A stretch of 64,000 nt of DNA from Tricholoma matsutake (GCA_026075535.2 AP026538.1:3906001-3970000); one strand, 5' to 3'; shown: positions 1 to 11,660, counted from the stretch's first letter. Notes: a model not told the origin generated them from the sequence alone. A program made the numbers and translations.

Positions 1-728
1 GGCACTTCATTTTTACTTTCTGACATGACACGACTCACTTCCGACGGGGACACTTTGACGCATGGTGACTCCATGCACCCGAACCCACTCCCATGCATGC
101 TGTGATATGACAGCCCATTAACATGAGGTCCATGACATCGGACACTCACGATCAACATGCTGCACTGCAGCATGTCCTTGACATTGGATCCTTGACATTG
201 GATCCGTAACATCGGACACCTCATGCTAGGCATGAGGCTATTCTCTTATTGATCCCTGACATGCTGCGCCACAGCACTCCGTAACATCGGACGCCTCATG
301 CAAGGCATGAGGCCCATCTGTTCTATTGTTCTTTCTATTTATACTTGATAACAATCTTGCATTCCGATTGGACAATCGGTATCTTCGAACCGTATATAAG
401 CTGTAGTAATACTGCCTGTATTCCTCAGCTTGACCTAATTCAATCAACGGTCTTAGACTCAACCAGAACACTCGACAGCTTAGGAAGCCCCTAGCTGTGA
501 TAACTCAAACTCGACAGTTGGAAAGCTTCCAACTGTGATACACAAACCAATGGTCTACTCAGAAAGCCTCTGCATACAGATAGCTGTAACGACTTGAGGA
601 AGTACCCAAGTGAAGGCCAGAAGCCCAATACACTAGGAAAGCCTCCTAGTGTGATACCAATATAGTTGGAAAGCATCCAACTGTGACATACAAAGCCAAG
701 GCTGAGTTAAAGACCTATAGTCTTAACA
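1..728 (+). repeat. 5' LTR of element A (left 33 bp outside window)
   Basis: This stretch matches 6793-7534 almost base for base. It ends in TCTTAACA, the inverted counterpart of the TGTTA start seen in the 3' LTR. It contains tandem short units of the type TTGACATTGGATCC at 176-210 and repeated GGAAAGC..CC motifs at 480-680. At 652-653 it has TG where the 3' copy has CA (7458-7459), as expected from decay of one ancestral CpG in opposite directions. Confidence 0.93.
393..436 (+). promoter_or_regulatory. Inferred TATA box and RNA start in LTR A
   Basis: TATATAA at 393-399 lies about 33 bp before CAGCTTGACCT at 426-436. The latter is the exact reverse complement of the primer site inside the element. 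This spacing fits a Pol II start at or close to 426. The RNA start itself is inferred, not seen. Confidence 0.6.
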
Positions 729-730
729 AA

Positions 731-741
731 AGGTCAAGCTG
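731..741 (+). other. Self-priming primer-binding site of element A
   Basis: AGGTCAAGCTG begins 2 bp after the 5' LTR. It is the exact 11-nt reverse complement of 426-436 in the same LTR, which sits where the RNA should begin. In Tf1 and sushi-type chromoviruses the first 11 nt of the RNA fold back and prime reverse transcription. No tRNA 3'-end complement of the usual TGG type is present here. Confidence 0.7.
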
Positions 742-1012
742 ATCTACGCAGTCCACCTACCTAGGTGCAGACACAACGTCTTTCAGACAAAGCCCAGACA
801 GACCTCCAACTGGACCATCATCATCAGGAAGAACCCTGTGGTATAGGTACCAGGGTCAACTAGTACGATACTCAGAACCAGCACAGAAGTGGTTCTCAAG
901 GAGAACCAGTGACGAAGAACCCTGATACCTCGACAAAGAGGATTTTAGATCCTTCAATAAAGAAGAAACCCCAGAACGAGATCCATTCTCCCTATCCGAC
1001 GACAACGCCAAC

Positions 1013-1864
1013 ATGTCTACCAAACCCACCACATCGACCAAGGAGATCAGAATATGAACCCCCTCTGACTTCACAGGGGACCGAACTAGAACTGCAAAGT
1101 TCTTACAAGAAGTGAAACTCTATTTGAGAGTGAACCATGGAATCTACAACACCGACGAGAAGAAGATCATCTTCACATTGTCCTTCATGAATGGAGGAAC
1201 CGCTGCACCCTGGGCACAGACTTGGGCAGAGAAGGAAGACCTAGGAACCTGGTCTACCTTTGAAGCGACGCTCAAGACAGCATTCATGCTGATTGACGAA
1301 GCTGGCAGAGCCAGGACAGAGATGAAAACATTGAAGCAGGGACAGGACCTGGAGGACTACATAGCGCAGTTCCGAATCCTGCGAGAGAAGGTGGGAATCA
1401 ATGATGACACTGCCCTCATCAAACTCTTCATGGATGGGCTGAACCCCAAGCTCCTTGAAAGAGTTTTCAATATGGAAATGATCCCGATGACCTTGGAAGG
1501 AATGATCAATGCCGCCTCCAAGTACGATGGACAGTGGAGGAGAGCAAAAGCCATAACAGGAAAGCTGCAGGAGCCTTTGACAAGGAAGCTACCAACCTCT
1601 AGAGCAAAGGAGACCCCACTCAAAATCAACCGACTCTCCTATCAGGAGAGGATCGAACACATGAAGAAAGGGCTGTGCTTTGTGTGCCACCAGCCTGGAC
1701 ACAGAGCAACCGAACACAAGAAAGGGGAAAAGAGGACCGAGGACCGGCCATCCCCAAAGAATAAAGGAAAGGAAGCCTACTCAAGGATCCGAGCGATCAT
1801 AGGAGAACTAGATGAAGAAGAAAAGAAAGAAGCTCTCACCGCAATTGAGGACGAGGGTTTTTAA
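1013..1864 (+). pseudogene. Gag of element A (one premature TGA)
   Basis: This is the structural capsid/nucleocapsid protein of the retrotransposon. An ATG at 1013 opens a frame that meets TGA at 1055-1057 and then runs open to TAA at 1862. The capsid part has the typical fungal gypsy pattern: residues resembling DFTGDRTRT, then KFLQEVKLYL, and later an AQFRILREK / LFMDGLNPKLLERV segment. Near the end is a nucleocapsid knuckle CFVCHQPGHRATEH, in which the last position of the usual CCHC is H, either decayed or a variant. A 250-residue stretch from 1112 is uninterrupted. The early TGA is probably an Arg CGA codon after C-to-T change. Confidence 0.85.
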
Positions 1865-1881
1865 AGAGGTGGCCTGCCTCG

Positions 1882-4800
1882 ATGCCAGGTACCACTGAAC
1901 TTTCCGTCTGCTCTGTACTACTAGCCACTTTGAAAAATCAATCTATGCGTTTAGATGTCAAAGTGGCAGGGACAGGCAGAGGAAAAGACATCGAAACCGA
2001 AGCCCTACTCGACTCAGGAGCGGGAGGGATATTCATGAGCCATGAATTCGCAGAAAGCAGTGGATTCGAATTGCGCCCCCTGGAGAAGATAATCAGAGTC
2101 AAGAACGTGGATAGAACCCCGAACAAGAGGGGGGAAATCTCCCACTATGCCAGAGGACTCTTAACAATCAACGGAAGGACTTTCCCAACAACATTCCTCA
2201 TTGCAGGATTGGGAAGCGAATCAATCATCCTAGGTCTACCATGGCTCAGAAGAATCAACCCAGTGATTGACTGGAAGATCGGAACCTTCCAGTTCAGAAC
2301 AAAGGACGAGACTTACCCAGAGTTCTCATATGGGAAAGGAAGAACCCTTATTGGAAGGGTGCAAACCGAGAAACCCAATGAAGGGTACCTATCATGGCGC
2401 CAGAGGGGAACCGAAAAGAAGAAGGACCCCTTAGACATGACGAAAGAAGAGCGACAGGCATGGTGCCGAAAGATTGTCACCAAAGGACAAGAAAAGCTCA
2501 CCCTCAAGAAGAAGACTGCCGAGGAAGAATGAGCACGATGGAAAAGGGTGGCCACCAGAGAGCTGGAGAAACTGGCTGCCAGGAAAGAAGAAGGACGACT
2601 GGCAGTAGCCCGAATAGTCACAAAAGAGAGGGAAAAAGCAGCCCTGAAAAGTAAGAAAGGAGAGCTGGCAAAAGAAGAATGCCGAGAGCTATGCCGAAGA
2701 GTTGTCGCCAAGGCAAAACTGATGGGAGGAGTCCTCCATGAAGAACCAAGAAGAAGCAAGATGCCCGTCGAGACAAGAAAAGCGACGATCGAAGAAATCG
2801 ATGATGAAGAGATCGCAATCATGACTCTTCAAGATGCGGAGCCCATTGGGCCACAGGACGAAGAAGACACTGGGAAGGAAAACCCAGCACTGGCAAACCA
2901 TGAACAGGCAATGGAACAGGCAATGGAACAGGCAACGGAATGGACACCCGAACAAGAAATCACAGATGATGAACTACTGATCGCCTACATTTGAGGAGAA
3001 CCCATCATTGGAATATTCAAACCGGCTAAGATGCCACTGACAGAGGAGTATGATGAGCCAAAATACAGATACTCCCAGAGGACAAGGACAATCTCTCAAA
3101 TCATGAAGGCAAAGGGATCACCGCGATATGCATATGGACAGAATATCTGGATTAGGGCAAAGATGTCGGTCTCACAACACCTGACACATAAGAAGGAAGG
3201 AGACCCCGAACAGAAGACCCTAGACGAACTACTCCCAGAACAGTATAAGGAGTACTGACGGATATTCGAAAAGGAAGCATCAGAAAGATTCCCAGAATCA
3301 AGACCCTGGGATCATGTGATCAAACTTAAACCGGATTTTATGGCAAAGGACTGCAGGGTTTACCCATTATCGCTGGCAGAACAGAGGAAACTCGATGAGT
3401 TTCTCGATGAAAGCCTGAAGAAAGGATACATCCGACCATCGAAATCACCCATGGCGTCGCCATTCTTCTTCGTTGCGAAGAAGGACTCGGACACACTACA
3501 GCCCTGCCAAGATTACAGGTACTTGAACAATGGAACAATCAAGAACACCTACCCATTGCCGCTGGTAGGGGACCTGTTGGACAAACTGAGAGGGGCGAAA
3601 TGGTTTACAAAACTGGACATTTGATGGGGGTATCACAACATCAGAATCAAGGATGGAGATCAATGGAAGGCAGCCTTCAAAACAAACTGAGGGCTGTTTG
3701 AACCAACAGTGATGTTCTTTGGATTATGCAACTCACCGGCGACCTTCCAGGCAATGATGAACGAGATATTCCATGACATGATCGGAGAAGGATGGCTCGT
3801 GATTTACATGGACAACATCCTGATATTCTCCAAGGATCAGAACGAACACCAGGAAAGGACAAAGAGGGTACTGCAAAGACTGGCAGAAAATGACTTATAC
3901 CTGAAACCAGAGAAATGCAAATTCGACGTCCACAAAGTGGAATTCTTGGGTCTGATCATCCGACCCAATGAAATTGCCATGGACAACACAAAACTGGCAG
4001 GTATACAGGATTGGCCAACCCCAACAAACGTAAAGGCAGTCAGATCCTTCCTGGGATTTGGGAACTTCTACAGGAAGTTTATTGGACATTTTGCGGAGAC
4101 AAGCAGACCACTTAATGAACTGACAAAGAAGAACAAGACGTTTGACTGGACAACGGAATGTGAACAGGCCTTTCAAATGCCGAAAAGGAAATTCGCAGAA
4201 GCACTGGTACTGCTGATGCCAGACCTGACAAAGCCATTCACAATCGAATCAGACACCTCAAAACATGCGACAGGAGGAGTGCTGAGACAAAGGGACACAA
4301 ATGGAGACTGGCATCCGTGTGGATACATATCGCATGCGCTAACACCAACGGAACAGAACTACGAGATCTACAACAGGGAGCTACTAGCAATAATACAGTC
4401 GCTAGAGACCTGGAGACACTACCTAGTGGGTTCAGAACACCCAGTGGTAATCCTGTCAGACCACAAGAACTTGACGTACTTCCGAATGGCACAGAAACTG
4501 AACAGATGACAGGCAAGATGGAGCCTATTCCTATCGGAGTTTGACTTGCAGATCGTCCATGTGCCTGGATCACAGATGGTACAGAGTGATGCGTTATCAT
4601 GGAGAGCGGACCACATACCGGAAGAAGACAACGATAATGAAGACATCATGATGCTGCCAGAAACAGTATTCGTGAAATTCATTGACACTGAAATGCATGA
4701 CTTACTCGCAGGGAGTATCATGAAAGACGACCTGGTGAAAAGTGCAATCGAGGCGCTAAAGACCAAGGGAATGCCACCAATAAAGTCGGCATTGGAAGAC

Positions 4801-6123
4801 TGGAAGATAGAAGATGGCCTTCTATTCTTCCAAGACAGGTGCTATGTCCCAGACAACAGAGATCTACAAAAGAAGCTGGTGCAAAAGTACCATGAAGGAG
4901 TGACCAGCAGACACCCAGGACAATGGCAAACAACCGAAATGATCAGGAGAGACTACTGGTGGCCGGGGATGATGATGTACATCAAGAACTATGTTGCTGG
5001 ATGCGCAATATGCCAGCAGATGAAGGTCAACACACACCCGATGAACCCCCTGCTACAACCGATCAAATCTGAAGTGACAAGACCATTCGCAATGGTGACA
5101 ACAGATTTCATAACCAACCTACCAGAGTCCAATGGTTATGATGCACTCATGGTCGTGGTAGACCATGGGCTTACAAAGGGGGTAATTTCTATCCCTTGCA
5201 GGAAAACTGTGGATGCATTGGGAGCAGCCACCCTCTATCTAGACAATGTCTACAAATGATTCGGCCTCCCAGACAAGATCATCTCTGACAGAGATCCCAG
5301 ATTTGCCTTGCAGCTGTTCCAAGAGCTAGGAAGGCTGCTCAGAATCAAGCTGGCAATGAGCACAGCATACCACCCCCAGACTGATGGGGAGACAGAACGG
5401 GTGAACCAGGAAGTGGAAGTATACCTACGGATCTTCTGCTTGAACAACCAGGAGAATTGGAAGCACCTCCTCCCGACTGCGGAGTTCACACACAACCAGA
5501 GGACACACTCCATACAGAAGAGCTCCCCGTTCTACCTCATGATGGGCTATGAGCCCAAGGCAATCCCACTCCCCTACCTGAAGACGAACATACCGGCCAT
5601 AGAAAAACGAATAGTTGCACTGCAACGGGCCCGAGATGAAGCAAAGGCAACTCATGAGTTGGCCAGACAAATGATGGCAGAAAGAACGACAAGGCACTTC
5701 ACCCCATTCAAAGAAGGAGACAGAGTGTGGCTAGAAGCAAAGAACCTCAGAACGATGCACCAAACAAAGAAGCTCACACCGAGAAGAGAAGGACCGTTCT
5801 CGATCGAGAAGGTCCTGAGCCCACTCTCCTATCGACTGAAGTTACCAGAACAGTGGAAAATACACCCGGTATTCTACGCGGCACTTCTTTCCTCATACAA
5901 AGAAACTGAGACACATGGACCAAACTTCCCAGAACCACCACCCGACCTGATAGAAGGCGAATCAGAGTATGAAGTGGAAGCGATCATCGGACATAAAAAG
6001 AAAGGAAGGACCATGCACTTCTTAGTGAAGTGGGTCGGATACCCAACCTCAGAGAACTCATGGGAGCCTGAGGGAAACCTGAAACATGCCAAGACAATCC
6101 TAGGGGCATATAAACAGCGATGA
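1882..6123 (+). pseudogene. Pol of element A: PR-RT-RNaseH-IN-chromodomain
   Basis: This is the polyprotein that copies and integrates the element. All pieces lie in one frame with no frameshift. The only interruptions are TGA codons at 2530, 2992, 3256, 3622, 3688, 4507 and 5257. The protease has ALLDSGAGG near 2010. The reverse transcriptase runs from about 3300 ([29 protein letters not shown] in place of YVDDILIF) to about 4050. RNase H follows ([36 protein letters not shown]). The integrase has an HHCC-like region near 4890-5020 (CAICQQMK), then TTDFITNLP and STAYHPQTDGETERVNQ. A C-terminal chromodomain covers about 5960-6115 (VEAIIGHKKKGRTMHFLVKW, ENSWEP). At least four stops sit where related copies have Arg, as in KLDI*WGY and KTN*GLF. 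YMDN instead of YxDD also suggests loss of activity. Confidence 0.92.
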
Positions 6124-6183
6124 CAGCTGTAGAACCCCCAAGACCAAGACACCCACCAAACAAACCACAAAAGAAACCACAGA

Positions 6184-6699
6184 ATGCTCACCATCCCATC
6201 GACACTACACCTACCACGAACCCCAGCAAGGACTGGGCGAATGGTCATCAACCAACGACCACTGATGAACATACTCCCTGGCAGACCCACATGGATATGC
6301 CCGCATGGGATTCTCTTCTGGATTACAAGGGATGATTGGATAAGAAGGATGACCTCGACCTGTCCGAAATGCTATCTCTTTGCCTGGAGAAGCACGAAAG
6401 TGGATTACAATTGGGTGAGGGCACAGTATGAAGAGTGGTGCTTCGAGGGAGAACTGGACAAAGAGGACTACTTCCCAGAGGACTTCTACATCGATCAAGA
6501 AGGACTCGCCCCTGGCAGAAGACCACTATCAGGGGTAAGTGTGCCCCTGTGGAGAGACCTGCAGTGGAATACCCACTATGATGATGAGAGCGGATATAGC
6601 CTGGCGAAGAGGCTCCTGCTCAGAGAACACAGAGAGTTGGGAACACTGCTGTGCTCCAACCGATTCCCTCAAGCCCCACAACCCCACCCCACCTCCTGA
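6184..6699 (+). CDS. Extra 171-codon reading frame between pol and 3' LTR
   Basis: An uninterrupted frame starts at the ATG at 6184, about 60 bp after the chromodomain stop, and ends before the polypurine tract. It lies in a different frame from pol. Its N-terminal part is basic and proline-rich. The middle has CPKCYLF followed by acidic and aromatic sequence (WVRAQYEEW, EDYFPEDFYIDQEG). I see no signal peptide or membrane segment, so it does not look like an envelope protein. A short overlapping frame (6120-6335) starts just before the pol stop codon. I do not recognise it. It may be an accessory ORF, the remains of a pol extension, or captured host sequence. Staying open while pol has gathered seven stops is mildly notable for 516 bp. 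Confidence 0.5.
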   Translation: MLTIPSTLHLPRTPARTGRMVINQRPLMNILPGRPTWICPHGILFWITRDDWIRRMTSTCPKCYLFAWRSTKVDYNWVRAQYEEWCFEGELDKEDYFPEDFYIDQEGLAPGRRPLSGVSVPLWRDLQWNTHYDDESGYSLAKRLLLREHRELGTLLCSNRFPQAPQPHPTS

Positions 6700-6740
6700 C
6701 TAGAGAGGAGAAAGAGATTTTGATCGAAGTCAGTGACTTC

Positions 6741-6759
6741 AAAGATAGAGAGAGGGTGA
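6741..6759 (+). other. Polypurine tract of element A
   Basis: A purine-rich run (AAAGATAGAGAGAGGGTGA) abuts the first base of the 3' LTR at 6760. This is the normal position for the plus-strand primer of reverse transcription. Confidence 0.75.
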
Positions 6760-7534
6760 TGTTACAATTTGTTATCTGGACCCGCAAGACCGGGCACTTC
6801 ATTTTTCCTTTCTGACATGACATGACTCACTTCCGATGGGGACGCTTTGACGCATGGTGACTCCATGCACCCAAACCCACTCCCACGCATGCTGTGATAT
6901 GACAGCCCATTAACATGAGGTCCATGACATCGGACACTCACAATCGACATGCTGCGCTGCAGCATGTCCTTGACATTGGATCCTTGACATTGGATCCTTG
7001 ACGTCGGATCCATAACATCGGACACCTCATGCTAGGCATGAGGCTATTCTCTTATTGATCCCTGACATGCTGCACTGCAGCACTCCATAACATCGGACGC
7101 CTCATGCAAGGCATGAGGCCCATCTTTTCTATTGTTCTTTCTATTTATACTTGATAACAATCTTGCATTCCGATTGGACAATAGGTATCTTCGAACCATA
7201 TATAAGCTGTAGTAATACTGCCTGTATTCCTCAGCTTGACCTAATTCAATCAACGGTCTTAGACTCAACCAGAACACTCGACAGCTTAGGAAGCCCCTAG
7301 CTGTGATAACTCAAACTCGACAGTTGGAAAGCCTCCAACTGTGATACACAAACCGACGGTCTACTCAGAAAGCCTCTGCATACAGATAGCTGTAACGACT
7401 TGAGGAAGTACCCAAGTGAAGGCCAGAAGCCCAATACACTAGGAAAGCCTCCTAGTGCAATACCAATATAGTTGGAAAGCATCCAACTGTGACATACAAA
7501 GCCAAGGCTGAGTTAAAGACCTATAGTCTTAACA
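6760..7534 (+). repeat. 3' LTR of element A, 775 bp
   Basis: It begins TGTTACA and ends TTAACA, with inverted TGTTA/TAACA termini. It contains the same TATA box and CAGCTTGACCT start as the 5' copy (about 7199-7240). It has one more TTGAC..GGATCC unit than the 5' LTR. The flank from 7535 is pol sequence of another element. Confidence 0.94.
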
Positions 7535-9040
7535 GAAGTAGTGGAAGCCGTGAAAGCTCTGAAGGGAGAGAAGAAAGGTAATATCAAAGGAGACGAATGG
7601 GCTGAGGAACAAGGGTTGGTGTTGTTTTGAGGAAAAGTGTATGTACTGAAGGATCAGGATTTGCAAAGGGAGATTGTCCAGTTACATCACAATACGCCGA
7701 TTGCCGGACACCCAGGAAGATGGAAGACGTTGGAATTAGTAATGAGAAATTATTGGTGGCCCGGAATTTCGAAGTATGTGTTGGGGTATGTGGATGGATG
7801 TGATATGTGCATGAGGGGGAAGAAATTTCCAGAGAAACCTGCAGGAAAATTAATGCCGAACCCTATACCTAAAGCACCATGGTGAGATATATCTGTGGAT
7901 TTTATTACCAGATTACCTGAGGCTCAAGGGTACGATGCAATATTTGTAGTATGCGACCGCTTTACAAAGGAGGTCCATATTATTCCTACTACTACAGAAA
8001 CCTCATCATTGGGCTTGGCGCACCTCTATCTAAATCAGGTATGGTGGTTACATGGGTTACCTGATACCATTATCTCCGATCGTGGACCACAATTTGCTTC
8101 CGTGTTTATGCGAGAACTAAACAACATATTGGGAATTCAAACTAAATTATCTATGGCATATCACCCGCAGACTGATGGGCAGACAGAGAGAATGAATCAG
8201 GAGTTGGAGCAGTACCTACGTATGTTTGTCAACTACCGACAAACCGACTGGCCCGAATGGTTGGCAATTGCCGAATTTTCCCACAATAACAAATTCCATT
8301 TGGCTACTCGTATGTCACCCTTTTTCGCGAATTATGGATATCATCCTCGCATGGGAGTAGAACCCAGAAGGGAAGTCAAAGTACAGTCGGTAGAAGATTT
8401 TGTATCTAAGATGCAAAAGGTACAAGAGAAAGCAGAGGCAGCATTGAAGAAAGCATGTGATGACATGATGCAACACGCAGATCGTACTCGAGCATGTGCT
8501 CCAGAGTACAAAGTTGGTGACTTGGTATGGCTAAGTACCAAGGACCTGAATATTCCATGACCTTCGAAGAAACTTACAGAGAAACAAGTTGGCCCATATG
8601 CGATCTCTAAAGTGATCTCGCCTAATGCGGTAGTGCTAAAATTACCCAGATCATTTAAGATTGATCCTGAGATTAACGTATCCCGCCTATGCCCTTACCA
8701 TCCGCCCACTATTCCTGGCCAACAAACTACTCCGCAACCTCCGATAATAGTAGAAGGTGCTCCAGAATACATGGTTGAAGAAATTCTAGACTCACGTCTT
8801 CGACGGAACAAATTGGAGTTCTTAATAAAGTGGAAAAACTATACCAATGAAAATAATTTGTGGGAACCTGAAGAGAATTGTAAGCGAGCGCGTAATGCGA
8901 TTGCCCAATTCTTTAAACGTAATCCAAATGCTCCGCATCGCATTGCGAGAATGGTGTATGAGGGGATGAAATTCTGGCCTTACCAAAATTTCACAGAGGG
9001 GACAAACATAATATTTTCTTGCCTGGAAGTCGAGGCATAA
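7535..9040 (+). pseudogene. Integrase-chromodomain end of pol, copy B2
   Basis: This is a single frame interrupted only by TGA at 7628, 7883 and 8558. It has the zinc-binding half of the integrase (near CDMCMRGKKFPEKP), the catalytic core (SVDFITRLPEAQGYDA, SDRGPQFAS, MAYHPQTDGQTERMNQ) and a chromodomain near 8765-8930 (EEILDSRLRRNKLEFLIKW, NNLWEPEENC). At 7628 copy B1 still reads CGA where B2 reads TGA. At 7883 B2 has TGA and B1 has CAA. At 7664 and 8471 B2 has CAA and B1 has TGA. The frame ends at TAA just before the polypurine tract. Confidence 0.92.
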
Positions 9041-9453
9041 AAGGGGGGTAATGTTAGGAAACCACCCCATTACCTAATAAACTTTCATTTTTATTTTATT
9101 ATGTTGAATTACGCTACATGACGCCAAATGACGCTACATTTTGATAGCATGAGAATTTTATTTCACACGCATCAAAATGTACGCGCATGTATGAGTGCGT
9201 CGGTAACAACAATGTACAATATATGTAACATAGTATATAAACCCTAAATATATGCCTAGGGGACCCCAGTTGTGTTCTCTTAGGTATTCCACCTATGTTT
9301 TTGGTGTGAAAGGCCTATCTCAACAAACTCATCTATTAATAACCCCTTGCATCAAAACCATCAATTCCCCCATCACGAGCGTGGATCCTGCCTCCTTCTT
9401 GTAGAGAGAACCCGCACGGTCTTAGCTAGCAGATAGTGGGTGTTGCCCTAACA
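9038..9453 (+). repeat. Polypurine tract and 3' LTR (402 bp) of copy B2
   Basis: AAAAGGGGGG precedes TGTTAGGAAACC at 9052. The LTR ends GCCCTAACA at 9453. It contains TATATAA at 9234-9240 and, about 34 bp later, AGTTGTGTTCT at 9268-9278. The reverse complement of that 11-mer lies next to the 5' LTR of copies B1 and B3, so it is the inferred 5' end of the RNA. Confidence 0.9.
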
Positions 9454-9527
9454 CTAATAAAGCTTCTGACTGTTGGATATTTATTTGGGTCATTTTTGAT
9501 CATGCTCCAGATAGCCAATACATATAA

Positions 9528-11317
9528 AAATGTGTTCTGCCTGGAGGATTCATTACTGGACCCAATAAACCAAAATATCCTGACACATATCTGTTTCCTA
9601 GCTTGCACCATCGTTCTGCATTGCAGAAAGAGGGTCTTCGTATGTGGGATGCCAATCAACAAAAAATGGTAACTTCCCATCCATTTTTATGTCTGGCAAC
9701 AGCAGATGGTCCTGGAATGGCATATCTAAATGGTTTGGTTGGTCACCATGGAAAAAATGGCTGTCGATTGTTCTGTACTTTGCCTGGTCGCCACAAGGAA
9801 GGGGGAACACACTACTATCCTGCATTACTCAAACCAAACAACTATTGTGACCATCCCAACATTGATGTTAATAACCTTCCATTACCTTCAGTCCAAGACT
9901 ATGAGCAGAAGCTCAAATATCTTGTGGGATCTGCTAATGAGACACAATACAAAAAATGTCGTTTAGAAACTGGAATTTCAAAGCCAAGCATCTTTCTTGG
10001 ACTGCTTCCAAAGCACCGCTTTGATGTTCCTGGATGTTTTGGATCTGATATCATGCACTTGGTATCACTTAACATTCCAGATCTGTTTATCAACCTTTGG
10101 CAAGGATCATTTGATTGTGATAAAAAAGATGATAAATCCACCTGGGATTGGGCAGTCTTACAAGGAATTGTATGGGATAAACACGGAAAAGAGGTGGCTG
10201 ATTGTACTCCATATCTTTCTGGTTCTTTTGATTGTCCACTACGAAATCCTGCTGAAAAGATTTCCAGTGGATATAAAGCATGGGAGTTTCTTATATATCT
10301 CTATGGACTTGGTCCAGCACTGCTATTCAATATTCTTCCTGAAAAGCACTGGACACATGTCTGCAAGTTGGTTTATGCAATGCAGATTATGAATCAATAT
10401 CATATTTTCACTCGCAATTTGAAAAAGGCTCATGTGGCTCTGCTAGAGTTTGTCAATGAGTTTGAACTACTTTATTATTAGCGCTGCCCTGAGCGACTTC
10501 ATTTTGTTCACCCAAGCATTCATGCATTAACTCATTTGGGCCCTGAGGCTGTTCGTATTGGTGCTCCAATTATTTCCTCACAATGGACTATGGAGAGAAC
10601 TATTGGCAATCTTGGTGAAGAAATTTGTCAACATTCTAATCCTTATGCCAATCTTTCGGAGCAAGGTCTGCAGCGATGTCAAGTCAATACATTGAAAGCA
10701 ATGATACCAGAGCTAGAGGATGAGAAACCAAGAATACTTAGAGGAGTCCAAGATATTGGTGCAGGTTATGTGCTTCTTCAAGCAAGGGACAGATATTTGT
10801 ATAAGCTTGATGAAAATGAGTTAGCAGCTGTGAGGAAAGCAAATATTGTGCCTGTACATGATTATCTAGCAGTGCACAGATGGGCAAGACTCCAATTGCC
10901 TAATGGCCAAGTAGCACGATCAATGTGGAAAGAAAATTTGAAACCTTTAACAAATATTAGAATAGCTAGGAATGTCAAGGCACGTACTACACCATTGCAG
11001 AAATTTCATTCTATTTTCAGCTTCCTATTATGACACCAAATGGAGTAACACAAGATGAAACATTTGCTCTTGTATCAACATACTGCCCTCCACATGAGGG
11101 GATTCTTCAAAAGTCACATAACACACTCTGGTCATGCACACATGGCAGAATTGACAATATGGAGATTATTCCTGTGAAGACAATTCTGGCTGTTGTTGCA
11201 ATGATTCCTCATAAGCTATTCCAAAATGATCCTGAGCAGTGGTATTTTCTAGCTGAAAAGCCAGGTCTTGATGTTGCCTGTATGGGTGGAGTACAAGAGG
11301 ATATACCAGATGAATAA
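9528..11317 (+). pseudogene. Plavaka-like (CACTA/EnSpm-related) transposase, 5' truncated
   Basis: This is a DNA transposase of the group common in basidiomycetes. The recognised stretches are PNKPKYPDTYLFPSLHH, ATADGPGMAYLNGLVGHHG, FGSDIMHLVSLNIPDLFINL, RNPAEKISSGYKAWEFLIY and IGAPIISSQWTMERTIGNL. The frame is open from 9528 to TAG at 10,479, continues in the same frame to about 11,010, and needs a frame change into the last 95 codons (11,030-11,317). TAG replaces a probable Gln and TAA sits at 9525. The N-terminal half is missing: it lies either beyond the B2 insertion, outside the window, or is lost. The segment from TSSQWTMERT onward resembles the C-terminal domain of tnp2-type transposases. 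It is not functional. Confidence 0.85.
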
Positions 11318-11396
11318 TATGTGGCACTCATTTTCATATAGGTAATAGTAGTAAGATAATCTATGTACCATAACAGATTATCCAATACAGAAGAGC
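11318..11396. other. Plavaka 3' flank and left TSD of X3
   Basis: This is AT-rich sequence after the transposase stop. AGAAGAGC at 11,389-11,396 is repeated at 14,883-14,890 on the other side of X3. I see no convincing CACTA terminus. Confidence 0.6.
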
Positions 11397-11660
11397 AAGT
11401 ACTTTACACTCCCCCACCTATTCCAGTTGGATTCCGGTTTGTCCAGCCAGAATTTCTGGAATTTCTGGAATCCAGTGGAATTTTTTTTGTATGTAGTTTT
11501 CCCTATGCAGCACAATTCCAGTCAGACTAAGGATCCAATTTACACCTGGAATCCCCAGAATCTGACCAGACTCATCACAACCAGACTAACTGGAATGCAT
11601 GGACTAACCAGAATAACTGGAATGCATGTGCTTTCCCAAATAAAAGTTTCACATACAGTA

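Larger units (their letters stand above)
1..7534 (+). mobile_element. Ty3/gypsy chromovirus A, nearly complete, inserted in element B2
   Basis: The element has two LTRs of the same sequence, a gag region, one pol frame (protease, reverse transcriptase, RNase H, integrase, chromodomain) and an extra 3' reading frame. The left LTR is cut by the window edge. The right LTR ends at 7534, and the sequence resumes in the middle of another gypsy pol gene. The uninterrupted version of that pol sequence is present in copy B1 (about 48,940 on the minus strand), so A jumped into B2, probably duplicating GAAGT. The LTR copies differ mostly by transitions at CpG and by one extra short repeat unit in the 3' copy, so the insertion is not recent. 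It is probably dead because pol contains seven in-frame TGA codons. Confidence 0.93.
7535..9453 (+). mobile_element. Chromovirus copy B2, 3' part (5' part lies outside window)
   Basis: The integrase, chromodomain, polypurine tract and 3' LTR are collinear with the minus-strand copy B1 at 47,023-48,945. The left boundary is where element A is inserted, so the rest of B2 should lie to the left of the window. After the LTR the sequence becomes a Plavaka-like transposase gene. Confidence 0.9.

Noticed and set aside
238..1074. Minus-strand open frames in the LTR and leader of element A (for example 238-471 and its twin 7044-7277)
   Set aside because: They lie antisense in LTR sequence, are short, have no domain, and occur in both LTRs only because the LTRs are duplicates.
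1882..6123. Reading the in-frame TGA codons as recoded (selenocysteine or an alternative code)
   Set aside because: TGA replaces Arg, homologous codons in other copies are CGA or CAA, and the host genes here use TGA as a normal stop. CpG decay explains it.
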